From NCBI RefSeq assembly GCF_027158205.1, contig NZ_JAPVLU010000001.1:248001-312000 (forward strand): DNA of 64,000 nt, in the 5' to 3' direction. Position 1 is the stretch's first letter; the number at the start of each line of letters is the position of its first letter. The notes under the pieces are model-generated. The model ran no database searches. It was given only the letters and a program-made list of their open reading frames with translations, and was not told the DNA's origin. This document shows, piece by piece, positions 33,095 through 41,388 of the stretch. The translations under genes were made by a program, and so were the position numbers. This stretch comes from Streptomyces sp. H39-S7 (GTDB lineage: Bacteria > Actinomycetota > Actinomycetes > Streptomycetales > Streptomycetaceae).

Positions 33095-33136
33095 GGGAAT
33101 GGAATACCGGAAATCCGGACCACTGGAAGGCCTGTC

Positions 33137-33703
33137 ATGAACTACCTGCGCGGCTTCATCCCCTGGATCGCCTTCGCCGCCGTCTCCGCGGCCGGCTGGC
33201 AGTGGGGAGCCCTCACGGGTCTCGTTCTCGGCATCTGGCTGCTGATCCAGGACCGCAAGGCCGGCATCGCCGCCGACTCCCAGATCCTGGAGTTCAGCAC
33301 GATCGCCTTCTTCGCGGTCCTCACGGTGGTCGCCTTCGCCAGTCCGGACTCCAGCCTGGAGGACTACAGCGGCGCGCTGTCGCTCGGCTGGCTGGCCGTC
33401 ACCGCCTGGGCCACCCTCGCCGTCCGCCGCCCCTTCACCACCGGCATCGCGAAGCGTCAGGCGCCCCCCGAGGTGTGGAACAGCCCGGTCTTCCGCCGCA
33501 TCAACGTGGTGATCACCGCCGCCTGGGCCGCCGCCTTCACCGTCACCGCCGCCGTGCTGATCCCCGTCTACCACGCGGATCTGGGCAGCGGTGTCTCGAT
33601 CCCGATCCAGGTCGCCGGCTTCGTGGTCCCCGCGCTCTTCACCGCCCGCTACCCGGACCGCGTCCGGGCCCGCCTCTCCGCCCCCGGCGCGCAGGAAGGC
33701 TGA
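33137..33703 (+). CDS. Integral membrane protein of unknown function
   Basis: I do not recognise a named family. The 188-residue protein has about five to six hydrophobic segments: IPWIAFAAVSAAGWQWGALTGLVLGIWLLI, ILEFSTIAFFAVLTVVAFA, ALSLGWLAVTAWATLAV, VVITAAWAAAFTVTAAVLIPV and IPIQVAGFVVPALFTARY. It has short polar loops and no cofactor motif. It lies six bases before the carotenoid oxygenase gene, so both are probably translated from one transcript controlled by the PadR protein. It could support carotenoid or retinal-like substrate handling, but that is a guess. Confidence 0.75.
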   Translation: MNYLRGFIPWIAFAAVSAAGWQWGALTGLVLGIWLLIQDRKAGIAADSQILEFSTIAFFAVLTVVAFASPDSSLEDYSGALSLGWLAVTAWATLAVRRPFTTGIAKRQAPPEVWNSPVFRRINVVITAAWAAAFTVTAAVLIPVYHADLGSGVSIPIQVAGFVVPALFTARYPDRVRARLSAPGAQEG

Positions 33704-33709
33704 CCCCGC

Positions 33710-35056
33710 ATGACCCAGCAGTCCGCCGCCCCGCACCTGTCGGGCAACTTCGCCCCGGTCGCGGAGGAGCTCACCGCCCACGACCTGCCGGTCACCGGCG
33801 CGATCCCGCCCGAGCTGACCGGCTGGTACCTGCGCAACGGCCCCAACCCGCAGGACGCGGCCTCCCCGCACTGGTTCTTCGGCGCCGGGATGGTGCACGG
33901 CGTCCGCCTGGAGGGTGGCCGCGCCACCTCGTACCGCAACCGCTGGGTCCGCACCTCGACCTTCACCCACGGCGCCCGGATCTACGACGACCAGGGCAAC
34001 CTGGATCTCACCGCCGGCCCCGCCAACACCCACATCGTCCGGCACGCGGGCCGCACCCTCGCCCTCGTCGAGGCGTCGTTCCCCTACGAGATCGACTGCC
34101 GCCCCGGCCATGAGCTGGAGACAGTGGGCCCGCACGACTTCGGCGGCCGGCTCGACACCCCGATGACCGCCCACCCCAAGACCTGCCCGGTCACCGGGGA
34201 GCTGCACTTCTTCGGATACGGCGGGCTCACCGCGCCGTACCTCACCTACCACCGGGCCGACGCCTCCGGCGAACTGGTCGTCAGCCGCCCGGTGGACGTA
34301 CCGGCGCACACGATGATGCACGACTTCCATCTCACCGCCTCGCACGTGGTGTTCATGGACCTGCCGGTCGTCTTCAACCTCCAGGAGGCCATGCGCCCCG
34401 GCGGCGGCATGCCGTACCAGTGGGACCCGGCGTACGGCGCCCGGCTCGGCGTTCTGCGGCGCGATGACCCGTACGGCGCCGTGCAATGGCTGCCGATCGA
34501 CCCCTGCTACGTCTTCCACGGCCTCAACGCGTACGACGAGGGCGACGGCGAACGGATCGTCCTGCACGTCACCCGCTATCCGCACCACTACGCACCGGAC
34601 CTGGCCCACCAACCCGCCACTTTGTGGCGCTGGACGCTGGACCTGGCGACGGGCACCGTCGCCGAGGAGCAGCTCGACGACCGGCCGTGCGAATTCCCCC
34701 GGATCGACGACCGGCTGGCCGGACAGTCCGCCCGCTTCGGCCACGTCACCACCGCCGAGGGCCTGGGACGCGGACCGGTGGCCGGCGCCCTGCTCCGCTA
34801 CGACCTGCGGACCGGTGGCGTCACCAGCCATGAGTTCGCGCCCGGCCGCACCCCCGGCGAAGCCGCCTTCGCTCCGGCCGACGACCTCGCGGGCGGCCCC
34901 GGCTGGCTGCTCACCTACGTCCACGACGCGGGCACCGGCACCAGCGACCTGGTCGTCCTGGACGCGGAGCACCTAGCGGCCCCACCGGTCGCGACCGTCC
35001 ATCTGCCCCAGCGGGTGCCCTATGGATTCCACGGCAACTGGCTCCCCGACCAGTGA
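33710..35056 (+). CDS. Carotenoid cleavage oxygenase family protein
   Basis: The 448-residue protein belongs to the RPE65/carotenoid oxygenase family, seven-bladed propellers with a non-haem Fe(II) held by four histidines. The expected ligands are visible: H155 (TAHPKT), H204 or H207 (MMHDFHLT), H270 (CYVFHGLNAYDEGD) and H441 (YGFHGNWLP). The N-terminal LTGWYLRNGPNPQ is also diagnostic. It could cleave carotenoids, stilbenes or lignin-derived phenylpropenes. No carotenoid biosynthesis genes are in the window, so the substrate is open. Confidence 0.92.
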   Translation: MTQQSAAPHLSGNFAPVAEELTAHDLPVTGAIPPELTGWYLRNGPNPQDAASPHWFFGAGMVHGVRLEGGRATSYRNRWVRTSTFTHGARIYDDQGNLDLTAGPANTHIVRHAGRTLALVEASFPYEIDCRPGHELETVGPHDFGGRLDTPMTAHPKTCPVTGELHFFGYGGLTAPYLTYHRADASGELVVSRPVDVPAHTMMHDFHLTASHVVFMDLPVVFNLQEAMRPGGGMPYQWDPAYGARLGVLRRDDPYGAVQWLPIDPCYVFHGLNAYDEGDGERIVLHVTRYPHHYAPDLAHQPATLWRWTLDLATGTVAEEQLDDRPCEFPRIDDRLAGQSARFGHVTTAEGLGRGPVAGALLRYDLRTGGVTSHEFAPGRTPGEAAFAPADDLAGGPGWLLTYVHDAGTGTSDLVVLDAEHLAAPPVATVHLPQRVPYGFHGNWLPDQ

Positions 35057-35098
35057 GTGGCCGGTGAAACCGGACCCCCGCGATACCGAACGCATCTC

Positions 35099-35117
35099 GT
35101 TTCCAAGATACGGAAAC
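35099..35117. promoter_or_regulatory. Inverted repeat upstream of aquaporin-family gene
   Basis: GTTTCC-N7-GGAAAC, followed by a further CGAAAC at 35125, lies about 32 bp ahead of the channel gene. It is a possible operator. Confidence 0.35.
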
Positions 35118-35148
35118 AGTATTCCGAAACAGCCAGCAGAATCTGGCT

Positions 35149-35907
35149 ATGCAGACACAGGCCGCGCAGCCGCGGGAAGCCGCCCCGCGGGCAGCCCCCG
35201 CCCCGGAACAGGGTTTCGTGCCACCGGTCGCGCCGCTCAGGAGAGCCGCCGCGGAACTGATCGGCACCGCCGCTCTCGTCACCGTCGTGGTCGGCTCCGG
35301 AATCCAGGCCACCCGCCTCAGCCAGGACGTCGGGGTGCAACTGCTGGCCAATGCGCTGGCCACCGCCCTGGGGCTGTGGGTACTGATCACCCTCCTCGCC
35401 CCGGTCTCCGGCGCGCAGCTCAACCCGGTGGTCACCCTCGCCGACTGGTGGACCGCCCGCGGTGGCCCGTCCGCGTACGGCGTCCGAACCGTGGCCCTGT
35501 ACGCCGGCGCGCAGACCATCGGCGCCATCGCCGGATCGATGCTCGCGAACGCCATGTTCGACCACCCGCTGATCAGCTGGTCCACCCACGACCTGTCGGC
35601 CGGACATCTGCTGCTGGGCGAGACCGTCGCCACCACCGGACTCGTCCTGATCGTCACCGGCCTCGTCCGCAGCGGCCGCGCGCGGTCGGCCCCCGCCGCC
35701 GTCGCCACCTACATCGGCGCCGCCTGCTGGTTCACCCCCTCCGGCTCGTTCGCCAACCCCGCCGCGACCGTCGGCCGCTCCTTCAGCGACACGTTCACCG
35801 GCATCGCCCCCGGCTCGCTGCCCGGCTTCATCGCCGCCCAGCTCACCGGCACCGTCCTCGGACTGGCCGCGGCCACCGCGCTCTTCCCCGCGAGGAAGCC
35901 TTCTTGA
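35149..35907 (+). CDS. MIP/aquaporin family channel
   Basis: The 252-residue membrane protein has a Pro/Ala-rich leader (1-30) and six TM helices. Both half-helix NPA-type boxes are present: NPV at 92-94 (SGAQLNPVVTLADWW) and NPA in GSFANPAATVGRSF with the conserved Arg. The altered first box (NPV) and the second-half sequence resemble the AqpS/ars-type or glycerol facilitator-like channels of actinobacteria. The permeant (water, metalloids or small polyols) is unknown. It is followed by a TetR gene, with tandem 14-bp repeats at its stop codon. Confidence 0.85.
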   Translation: MQTQAAQPREAAPRAAPAPEQGFVPPVAPLRRAAAELIGTAALVTVVVGSGIQATRLSQDVGVQLLANALATALGLWVLITLLAPVSGAQLNPVVTLADWWTARGGPSAYGVRTVALYAGAQTIGAIAGSMLANAMFDHPLISWSTHDLSAGHLLLGETVATTGLVLIVTGLVRSGRARSAPAAVATYIGAACWFTPSGSFANPAATVGRSFSDTFTGIAPGSLPGFIAAQLTGTVLGLAAATALFPARKPS

Positions 35908-35932
35908 AGACCCCTTGCTGAAGACCCCTTGT
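35905..35932. repeat. 14-bp tandem repeat at aquaporin gene end
   Basis: TGAAGACCCCTTGC (35905-35918) is followed directly by TGAAGACCCCTTGT (35919-35932) and a partial third copy (TGAAGC). The first TGA is the stop codon of the channel gene. Confidence 0.75.
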
Positions 35933-35955
35933 TGAAGCTCTGAACCACTGCTTCA
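35933..35955. promoter_or_regulatory. Possible TetR autoregulatory operator
   Basis: TGAAGC (35933-35938) and GCTTCA (35950-35955) are perfect six-base arms with an 11-base spacer. They lie ten bases upstream of the TetR start. Confidence 0.5.
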
Positions 35956-35964
35956 CTTCTACGT

Positions 35965-36576
35965 ATGCCCTACCGCAGAACCCCCACCATCCAGGCGCGC
36001 CTCGACGCCCAGCGCGACGCCGTGCTCCAAGGAGCGGTGGAACTGCTCGCCGAACGCGGGTACGCCGCCTGCTCGGTGGCCGCGGTCGCCGAACGGGCCG
36101 GGATCGCGGCGGGCAGCGTCTACCGCTCCTTCCCCAGTAAGGCCGAGCTCGTCGCGGAGCTGTTCCGGTTGGTCTGCGGCCGGGAGGTCGAGGCCGTCAG
36201 GGCCGCCGCCCGCCGTCCCGCCGACCTGCACGACCGGGTCGCCGCCGTCGTGGAGACCTTCGCCGGGCGGGCGCTGAAGTCCCCGCGGCTGGCCTACGCC
36301 CTGCTCGCCGAGCCGGTCGACGCCGCCGTCGACGCCGAACGTCTCGTCTTCCGCCGCGCGTTCCGCGATGTGATCGCGGAACAGATCGCCGCCGGCGTCG
36401 CTTCCGGGCGGCTGCCGGTCCAGGACCCCAACCTCACCGCCGCCGCCCTGGTGGGGGCCGTCGGAGAAGCCCTCGTCGGGCCCCTCGCGGACGGCGGCGC
36501 ACCCGACGACCTGATCCCCGCCCTCGTCTCCTTCGCCCTACGCGCTCTGGGAGGACGCAATGCCGCAGACTCATGA
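35965..36576 (+). CDS. TetR family regulator
   Basis: The 203-residue protein has the TetR helix-turn-helix QRDAVLQGAVELLAERGYAACSVAAVAERAGIAAGSVYRSFPSKAELVAELFRLVC near the N-terminus. A C-terminal TetR ligand-binding part follows (AYALLAEPVDAAVDAERLVFRRAFRDVIAEQIAAGVASGRLP). It overlaps the start of the AidB-like dehydrogenase gene by 17 bases, so it is the first gene of a TetR-ACAD-enoyl-CoA hydratase operon and probably controls it, with an acyl-CoA as effector (inference). An inverted repeat lies in its promoter. Confidence 0.9.
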   Translation: MPYRRTPTIQARLDAQRDAVLQGAVELLAERGYAACSVAAVAERAGIAAGSVYRSFPSKAELVAELFRLVCGREVEAVRAAARRPADLHDRVAAVVETFAGRALKSPRLAYALLAEPVDAAVDAERLVFRRAFRDVIAEQIAAGVASGRLPVQDPNLTAAALVGAVGEALVGPLADGGAPDDLIPALVSFALRALGGRNAADS

Positions 36577-38194
36577 GGTCACCAACCAAGCACCGCCCCT
36601 GACCGGCCACGACGTCGCCGCCGACCCCGCCCTCATCGAGGGTCTGCACCGCCAGGGCGCCGGCTGGTCCGAGGACTCGCTGCACGCCCTGGGAACGCTC
36701 GCCGGCACGGAACACTCCCAGGAACTGGGCCGGTTGGCCAACGAGAACGAACCGGTGCTGCGCACCCACGACCGGTTCGGCAACCGCGTCGACGAGGTCG
36801 AGTTCCACCCCGCCTGGCACGAGCTGATGGACACCGCCGTCAGCAACGGCCTGCACGCGGCCCCCTGGCGCGACGACCGGCCCGGCGCCCACGTGGCCCG
36901 CGCCGCGAAGCTCTACGTGTGGGGCCAGGTCGAACCCGGCCACATCTGCCCGATCTCCATGACCTACGCCGCCATCCCGGCCCTGCGCGCCAACCCCGCG
37001 CTCGCCGACGCGTACGAGCCGCTGCTCGCCGCCCGCGAGTACGACTTCGGACTCCGCGCCCCGGCCGGCAAGCGCGGCCTCATCGCCGGTATGTCGATGA
37101 CCGAGAAGCAGGGCGGCTCCGACGTCCGCACCAACACCACCCGGGCCGTCCCGGCCGGCGGCGAGGCGGGCACGTACGCGCTGACCGGCCACAAGTGGTT
37201 CACGTCCGCGCCCATGTCGGACCTCTTCCTGACCCTCGCCCAGGCTCCCGGCGGCCTCTCCTGCTTCCTGCTGCCGCGTGTCCTCCCCGACGGCACACGC
37301 AACCGCATCCACCTGCAGCGCCTCAAGGACAAGCTCGGCAACCGCTCCAACGCCTCCGCCGAGATCGAGTACGAGGGCGCCCTCGGGTATCTCGTCGGTG
37401 AGGAGGGCCGCGGGGTCAGGACCATCATCGACATGGTCAACCTGACGCGCCTGGACTGCGTCCTGGGCGCCGCCACCGGTATGCGGGCCGGGCTGATCCG
37501 GGCCGTGCACCACACCGCCCACCGCGCGGCGTTCGGCGCCCCGCTCATCGACCAGCCGCTGATGCGCAACGTCCTGTCGGACCTCGCCGTCGAGTCCGAG
37601 GCCGCCACCACCGTCGCGTTCCGGCTGGCCGGCGCCACCGACCGCGCGGCGCGCGGTGACGCCGCCGAGGAGTCCTTCCGGCGCCTGGCGCTGGCCGTCA
37701 CCAAGTACTGGGTGTGCAAACGCGGCCCCGTGCACGCCGCGGAAGCCCTCGAATGCCTCGGCGGCAACGGCTACATCGAGGAGTCGGGCATGCCACGCCT
37801 CTACCGCGAGGCGCCGCTGATGTCGATCTGGGAAGGCTCGGGCAACGTCTCCGCGCTCGACGCGCTGCGCGCGATGGCCCGTCAGCCCGACTCCGTCGAG
37901 GCGTTCTTCGCGGAGATCGACCTGGCGGCGGGCGCCGACCGGCGGCTGGACGCGTCCGTCGCCGGGCTCAGGAAGGAGCTCGGCGACCCCACCGACCTCG
38001 AATTCCGCGCCCGCCGCATCGTGGAGTCGATGGCGCTGGTCCTGCAGGGCTCGCTGCTCGTCCGGTACGGCAGCCCGGCGGCCGACGCGTTCTGCGCCTC
38101 CCGGCTCGGCGGCGACCACGGCCGCGCCTTCGGCACCCTGCCCGCCGGCACCGGCACCGCGCCCCTCATCGACCGCGCCCGCCACCTCGTATGA
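36560..38194 (+). CDS. AidB-like acyl-CoA dehydrogenase
   Basis: The 544-residue protein is longer than ordinary acyl-CoA dehydrogenases and has the AidB-type N-terminus: LIEGLHRQGAGWSEDSLHALGTLAGTEHSQELGRLANENEPVLRTHDRFGNRVDEVEFHPAWHELM. The flavin-binding block GLIAGMSMTEKQGGSDVRTNTTRAVP and CLGGNGYIEESGMPRLYREAPLMSIWEGSGNVSALDALRAM at the C-terminal domain also fit. AidB proteins are linked to alkylation response in E. coli. In actinobacteria, TetR-linked copies more probably oxidise acyl-CoAs. It is coupled to the enoyl-CoA hydratase gene by ATGA. Confidence 0.9.
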   Translation: MPQTHEVTNQAPPLTGHDVAADPALIEGLHRQGAGWSEDSLHALGTLAGTEHSQELGRLANENEPVLRTHDRFGNRVDEVEFHPAWHELMDTAVSNGLHAAPWRDDRPGAHVARAAKLYVWGQVEPGHICPISMTYAAIPALRANPALADAYEPLLAAREYDFGLRAPAGKRGLIAGMSMTEKQGGSDVRTNTTRAVPAGGEAGTYALTGHKWFTSAPMSDLFLTLAQAPGGLSCFLLPRVLPDGTRNRIHLQRLKDKLGNRSNASAEIEYEGALGYLVGEEGRGVRTIIDMVNLTRLDCVLGAATGMRAGLIRAVHHTAHRAAFGAPLIDQPLMRNVLSDLAVESEAATTVAFRLAGATDRAARGDAAEESFRRLALAVTKYWVCKRGPVHAAEALECLGGNGYIEESGMPRLYREAPLMSIWEGSGNVSALDALRAMARQPDSVEAFFAEIDLAAGADRRLDASVAGLRKELGDPTDLEFRARRIVESMALVLQGSLLVRYGSPAADAFCASRLGGDHGRAFGTLPAGTGTAPLIDRARHLV

Positions 38195-38967
38195 CCACCC
38201 CGAACACGGTCGACGTCGAACGCGAGGGCCCCGTCACCACCGTCGTCCTGAACCGTCCCGAGGCACGCAACGCCGTGGACGGCCCCACCGCCGCCGCCCT
38301 CGCCGCCGCCTTCCGGGAGTTCGACGCCGACCCCGACGCGGCTGTCGCCGTCCTGTGGGGCCGGGGCGGCACCTTCTGCGCCGGGGCGGACCTCAAGGCC
38401 GTCGGCACCGACCGCGGCAACCGGGTCTCCGCCGACGGTGACGGACCGATGGGGCCCACCCGGCTGCAGCTGTCCAAACCCGTCATCGCCGCGATCAGCG
38501 GCCACGCCGTCGCGGGCGGACTGGAACTCGCCCTCTGGTGCGACCTGCGGGTCGCCGAGGAGGACGCCGTCCTGGGCGTCCTCTGCCGCCGCTGGGGCGT
38601 TCCGCTCATCGACGGCGGCACCGTACGGCTGCCCCGCCTCATCGGCGAGAGCCGGGCGATGGACCTCATCCTGACGGGCCGCCCGGTACCCGCCGCCGAG
38701 GCCCACGCCATGGGCCTCGTCAACCGCCTGGTACCCCCCGGTGAAGCCCTCCGCGCCGCCCGCGAGCTCGCCGCCGACATCGCCCGCTACCCGGCCGCGT
38801 GCATGCGCGCCGACCGCCACTCCACCCGCACCCAGGCAGGCCTCTCCGAACCCGAAGCCCTCCGCCAGGAACTCCACAACGCCACCCCCGCCCTCACCGG
38901 GATCACCGAAGGCGCCCGCCGCTTCACCTCCGGCCTCGGCCGCCACGGCGACTCCACCACCATCTGA
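38191..38967 (+). CDS. Enoyl-CoA hydratase/isomerase family protein
   Basis: The 258-residue crotonase has the fold segments VTTVVLNRPEARNAVDGPTAAALAAAFREFD, the oxyanion-hole sequence GGTFCAGADLKAV and KPVIAAISGHAVAGGLELALWCDLRVAEEDAVLGVLCRRWGVPLIDGGTVRLPRLIG. The usual catalytic Glu pair is not clear (Gly-Val-Pro-Leu near the second position), so hydratase or isomerase cannot be distinguished. Its ATG overlaps the dehydrogenase stop (ATGA), indicating a shared beta-oxidation-like pathway. Confidence 0.88.
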   Translation: MTTPNTVDVEREGPVTTVVLNRPEARNAVDGPTAAALAAAFREFDADPDAAVAVLWGRGGTFCAGADLKAVGTDRGNRVSADGDGPMGPTRLQLSKPVIAAISGHAVAGGLELALWCDLRVAEEDAVLGVLCRRWGVPLIDGGTVRLPRLIGESRAMDLILTGRPVPAAEAHAMGLVNRLVPPGEALRAARELAADIARYPAACMRADRHSTRTQAGLSEPEALRQELHNATPALTGITEGARRFTSGLGRHGDSTTI

Positions 38968-38982
38968 CCCACCCGGAAAACG

Positions 38983-39016
38983 CGTCTGCCGCGCCCCCCG
39001 AGGTGCGCGGCAGACG
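38983..39016. terminator. Hairpin terminator after enoyl-CoA hydratase gene
   Basis: CGTCTGCCGCGC pairs over 12 bp with GCGCGGCAGACG across a short loop. It lies between this gene and the convergent FG-GAP gene. Confidence 0.75.
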
Positions 39017-39048
39017 GTTGTCCGGAGACGTTCCGACGCATATCGCGG

Positions 39049-40632
39049 TCAGTCGGCCGACACCACGGCCGTCCAGTCCAGATCGCCGTGCGCCCCTGTC
39101 GCGGGCGCGAAGCCGCCGCCCTCGCGTCCGGCGAAGAACTTCAGCACACCGCGCTTGTCGGCGGCGTAGAGGTCCGCGACGCCGTCGCCGTCGGCGTCCC
39201 CGGCGCTGAGGATCCGCGGGTAGGCCGCGGCCGTGAAACCCGAGCCGTACGCGGTCCAGGCCGAAGGGTCGGCGAGCGTCCCGTCGGCGTTGGCCGCCGC
39301 CAGGGTGAGCAGGCCCGAGACGTCGTCGCGGAACAGGACGTCGGCGATACCGTCACCCGTCACGTCGCCGGGGGTGACGACCGTGCGGTGCTCCAGGCCG
39401 GTGGCCAGCACGACGGGCGTCATCCCGCCGAAGTTCGCCTCCCAACGGATCAGCTGCCCGTTCTCGACGCTGAGCAGATCCCCGTCGCCGCCGCCGTGCA
39501 GGATCTGCCGGGCGACCGTCCAGCTCGTGCCGCCGGCCCGCGTCCACCGGCCCGTCCGCGGTGAGGACTGCCCGAAGTCGCCCAACCCGTTGTTGCCGTA
39601 CCCCGTCACATAGCCGGTGGAGTTGACGCGGAGCAGGTCCTGGTAGCCGTCGTAGTTGATGTCCCCGTTGCGCACCACGGCCCCCGGGGCCCAGTCGCTG
39701 CCGGTCCCGGCGTACGTCACCGCCTTCTTCAGCGTGCCGTCGCCCTTCCCGTACAGGACATACAGCTTCCCGTCCCCGCCGATGGCCAGCAGGTCGGGGT
39801 GGGCGTCACCGTTCAGGTCGCCGGCGTGGTCCTGCTCGGTGGCGGACGACACGTAGAACTCGTACCGCACCGGTGTCGAGACGTTGCCCGCCCGGTCCAC
39901 CGTCTGGACGCTGACCCAGTTGGTCCCCCACTGCGTGGGGGTCAGTTTCACCCTCGCGGTGCCGTCGGGGCCGACCGGAACGGATGCGTTGCCCGTGACG
40001 GCGAGATCCCGGTCCAGCGCGTACTCGAACCGCACGGCGTCGGCCGCCGCCGGCCCCGAGACCTTGAAGGTGAAGGCACCCGTGGTGCGGACGGGCGGCG
40101 CCGGAGTCGTGGAGCCGGAAGGCGGGAAGACCCTGGACTTCACGACCGGGGCGGCCGGCGGCGTGTGGTCGGCGATGAAGTGGCAGTCCGCCGACCAGTC
40201 GGAGGCCGTACCGTCCGAGGCCGTCTCCCGCACGCGCCAGGTGTACGTCACCCCGTCGGTGAAGTCGGCGGCCGGAAGCTGCAGCCGGCGCTGACCCCCG
40301 CCGTACCCGGATTGCGTGTAGTCGTACGGCGCCGACCCGTCGCTCGGCTGGACGAGGAACTCGGTGCTGTACGAGACCAACGGCTTACCGTTCGATGTCG
40401 CCAAAAAGGTGACGCCGGTGTTGCCGATCCAGCCGTACGGAGCGGTCGCCCCGCAGGCGTCACCCCCGCCCTTCGGGGCCGGCGTCGTGGCGAGCCCGCC
40501 CGGTGCGGGTACCGGTGCTGCGTCCTGGGCTGCTGCCGGTGTCACGGCCGCCGCGGCGGCGAGCAGCGCGGCGGCGGGCACGACGGCCGCGGCGCGCAGC
40601 CGTCCGCGCAGCCTTCGGTGGATCACGGTCAT
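39049..40632 (-). CDS. Secreted FG-GAP/VCBS repeat protein
   Basis: The 527-residue protein has an N-terminal signal peptide (RRLRGRLRAAAVVPAAALLAAAAAVTPAAAQ), a fibronectin-like middle part with AAPVVKSRVFPPSGSTTPAPPVRTTGAFTFKVSG, and several FG-GAP repeats. Each repeat carries a Ca2+-binding DxNxDxxxDL or similar: DLNGDAHPDLLAIGG, DINYDGYQDLLRV, DVTGDGIADVLFR and DADGDGVADLYAA. Such proteins are exported beta-propellers, probably binding ligands at the cell surface. The start at 40632 follows GAGGGGGG. Its partner or enzymatic role is unknown. Confidence 0.85.
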   Translation of the reverse strand: MTVIHRRLRGRLRAAAVVPAAALLAAAAAVTPAAAQDAAPVPAPGGLATTPAPKGGGDACGATAPYGWIGNTGVTFLATSNGKPLVSYSTEFLVQPSDGSAPYDYTQSGYGGGQRRLQLPAADFTDGVTYTWRVRETASDGTASDWSADCHFIADHTPPAAPVVKSRVFPPSGSTTPAPPVRTTGAFTFKVSGPAAADAVRFEYALDRDLAVTGNASVPVGPDGTARVKLTPTQWGTNWVSVQTVDRAGNVSTPVRYEFYVSSATEQDHAGDLNGDAHPDLLAIGGDGKLYVLYGKGDGTLKKAVTYAGTGSDWAPGAVVRNGDINYDGYQDLLRVNSTGYVTGYGNNGLGDFGQSSPRTGRWTRAGGTSWTVARQILHGGGDGDLLSVENGQLIRWEANFGGMTPVVLATGLEHRTVVTPGDVTGDGIADVLFRDDVSGLLTLAAANADGTLADPSAWTAYGSGFTAAAYPRILSAGDADGDGVADLYAADKRGVLKFFAGREGGGFAPATGAHGDLDWTAVVSAD

Positions 40633-40663
40633 GAATCCCCCCTCGGGATCCGGCGCGAGGCGC

Positions 40664-40684
40664 CGGTGATCGTTCGGTGATCGT
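40664..40684. repeat. Direct repeat upstream of FG-GAP gene
   Basis: CGGTGATCGT occurs at 40664-40673 and 40675-40684, 11 bp apart, with a degenerate third unit CGGTGACGA next to it. It lies 32-52 bp upstream of the FG-GAP start, in the promoter region. It may bind a response regulator. Confidence 0.45.
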
Positions 40685-40821
40685 CGGTGACGACACCGGC
40701 GATGAATCTACGCGGGGGGTCGGACAACGCCAACGGAGTTCCGGGGAGGCGGATGAGGCCCCTGGGGAGTGACGCGCATCACGCGGAGGGGTGGAGCCCC
40801 GTCAAGGGGCGGCCAACGAAA

Positions 40822-40865
40822 AACGGCCCCTCCAGGGCGACTTTCGTCACCTCGGAGGGGCCGTT
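40822..40865 (-). terminator. Terminator of tRNA-Leu
   Basis: AACGGCCCCTCC and GGAGGGGCCGTT form a 12-bp stem. On the minus strand the stem is followed by a run of five T. It lies 17 bp downstream of the tRNA gene. Confidence 0.85.
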
Positions 40866-40881
40866 CACCGGTACTGCTCTG

Positions 40882-40964
40882 TGCGCGAGGGGGGATTTGA
40901 ACCCCCACGTCCCGAAGGACACTGGCACCTGAAGCCAGCGCGTCTGCCGTTCCGCCACTCGCGC
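40882..40964 (-). tRNA. tRNA-Leu (anticodon CAG)
   Basis: On the minus strand the acceptor stem GCGCGAG pairs with CTCGCGC, with discriminator A at 40882. The anticodon arm CTGGC-TTCAGGT-GCCAG gives anticodon CAG (reads CUG). A long variable arm (TGTCCTTCGGGACG region) marks a class II tRNA, and the T-arm GGGGG-TTCAAAT-CCCCC is intact. CCA is not encoded. Confidence 0.95.
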
Positions 40965-41388
40965 AATAAGTGGCGCCGATCGATGCTCCTTCACCTTCCG
41001 GACCTTGGTCCGGACAGTGCGGGAGCGCCTTCCGACTCGAGAAGATTAGCACGGCGGCAGGGGTGGAATCACACCCGTTTCCGCCCGCCCCCGGGCCCGG
41101 CACCGGGGCGGACGCGGTCCGGCGCGGGGTCCGCCACCCCGACGCGTCCCGGGCCCGTCCGCGCTGTGTACCCCGGCCCCCACCGGGCAGGGTTCACCCG
41201 ACAGCACCGCGCTGTACGGCCGCGCCTCCGGTTGCGGGACACTGGACAGGAGCCGCATCTACCATCCGAGTGGACCGTGTGAGGGTTGACACTGCCCCGT
41301 CCTACGGGATCGGGGAACCAGCCGTTTTCCCGGCGCGTGGATACGATCAGTAAGCAGTATCGGAAGAGCCCGAGGAGGGAGGTGCCCC
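40965..41388. other. Intergenic: tRNA-Leu and fhaA promoters
   Basis: The 424 bp carry an inverted repeat TCCGGACC-TT-GGTCCGGA (40997-41014). A TAATCT element (41045-41050 on the minus strand) could be the -10 of the tRNA. TTGACA at 41286-41291 is a good -35 candidate for the fhaA operon, but I see no convincing -10 at standard spacing. No gene is apparent. Confidence 0.45.
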
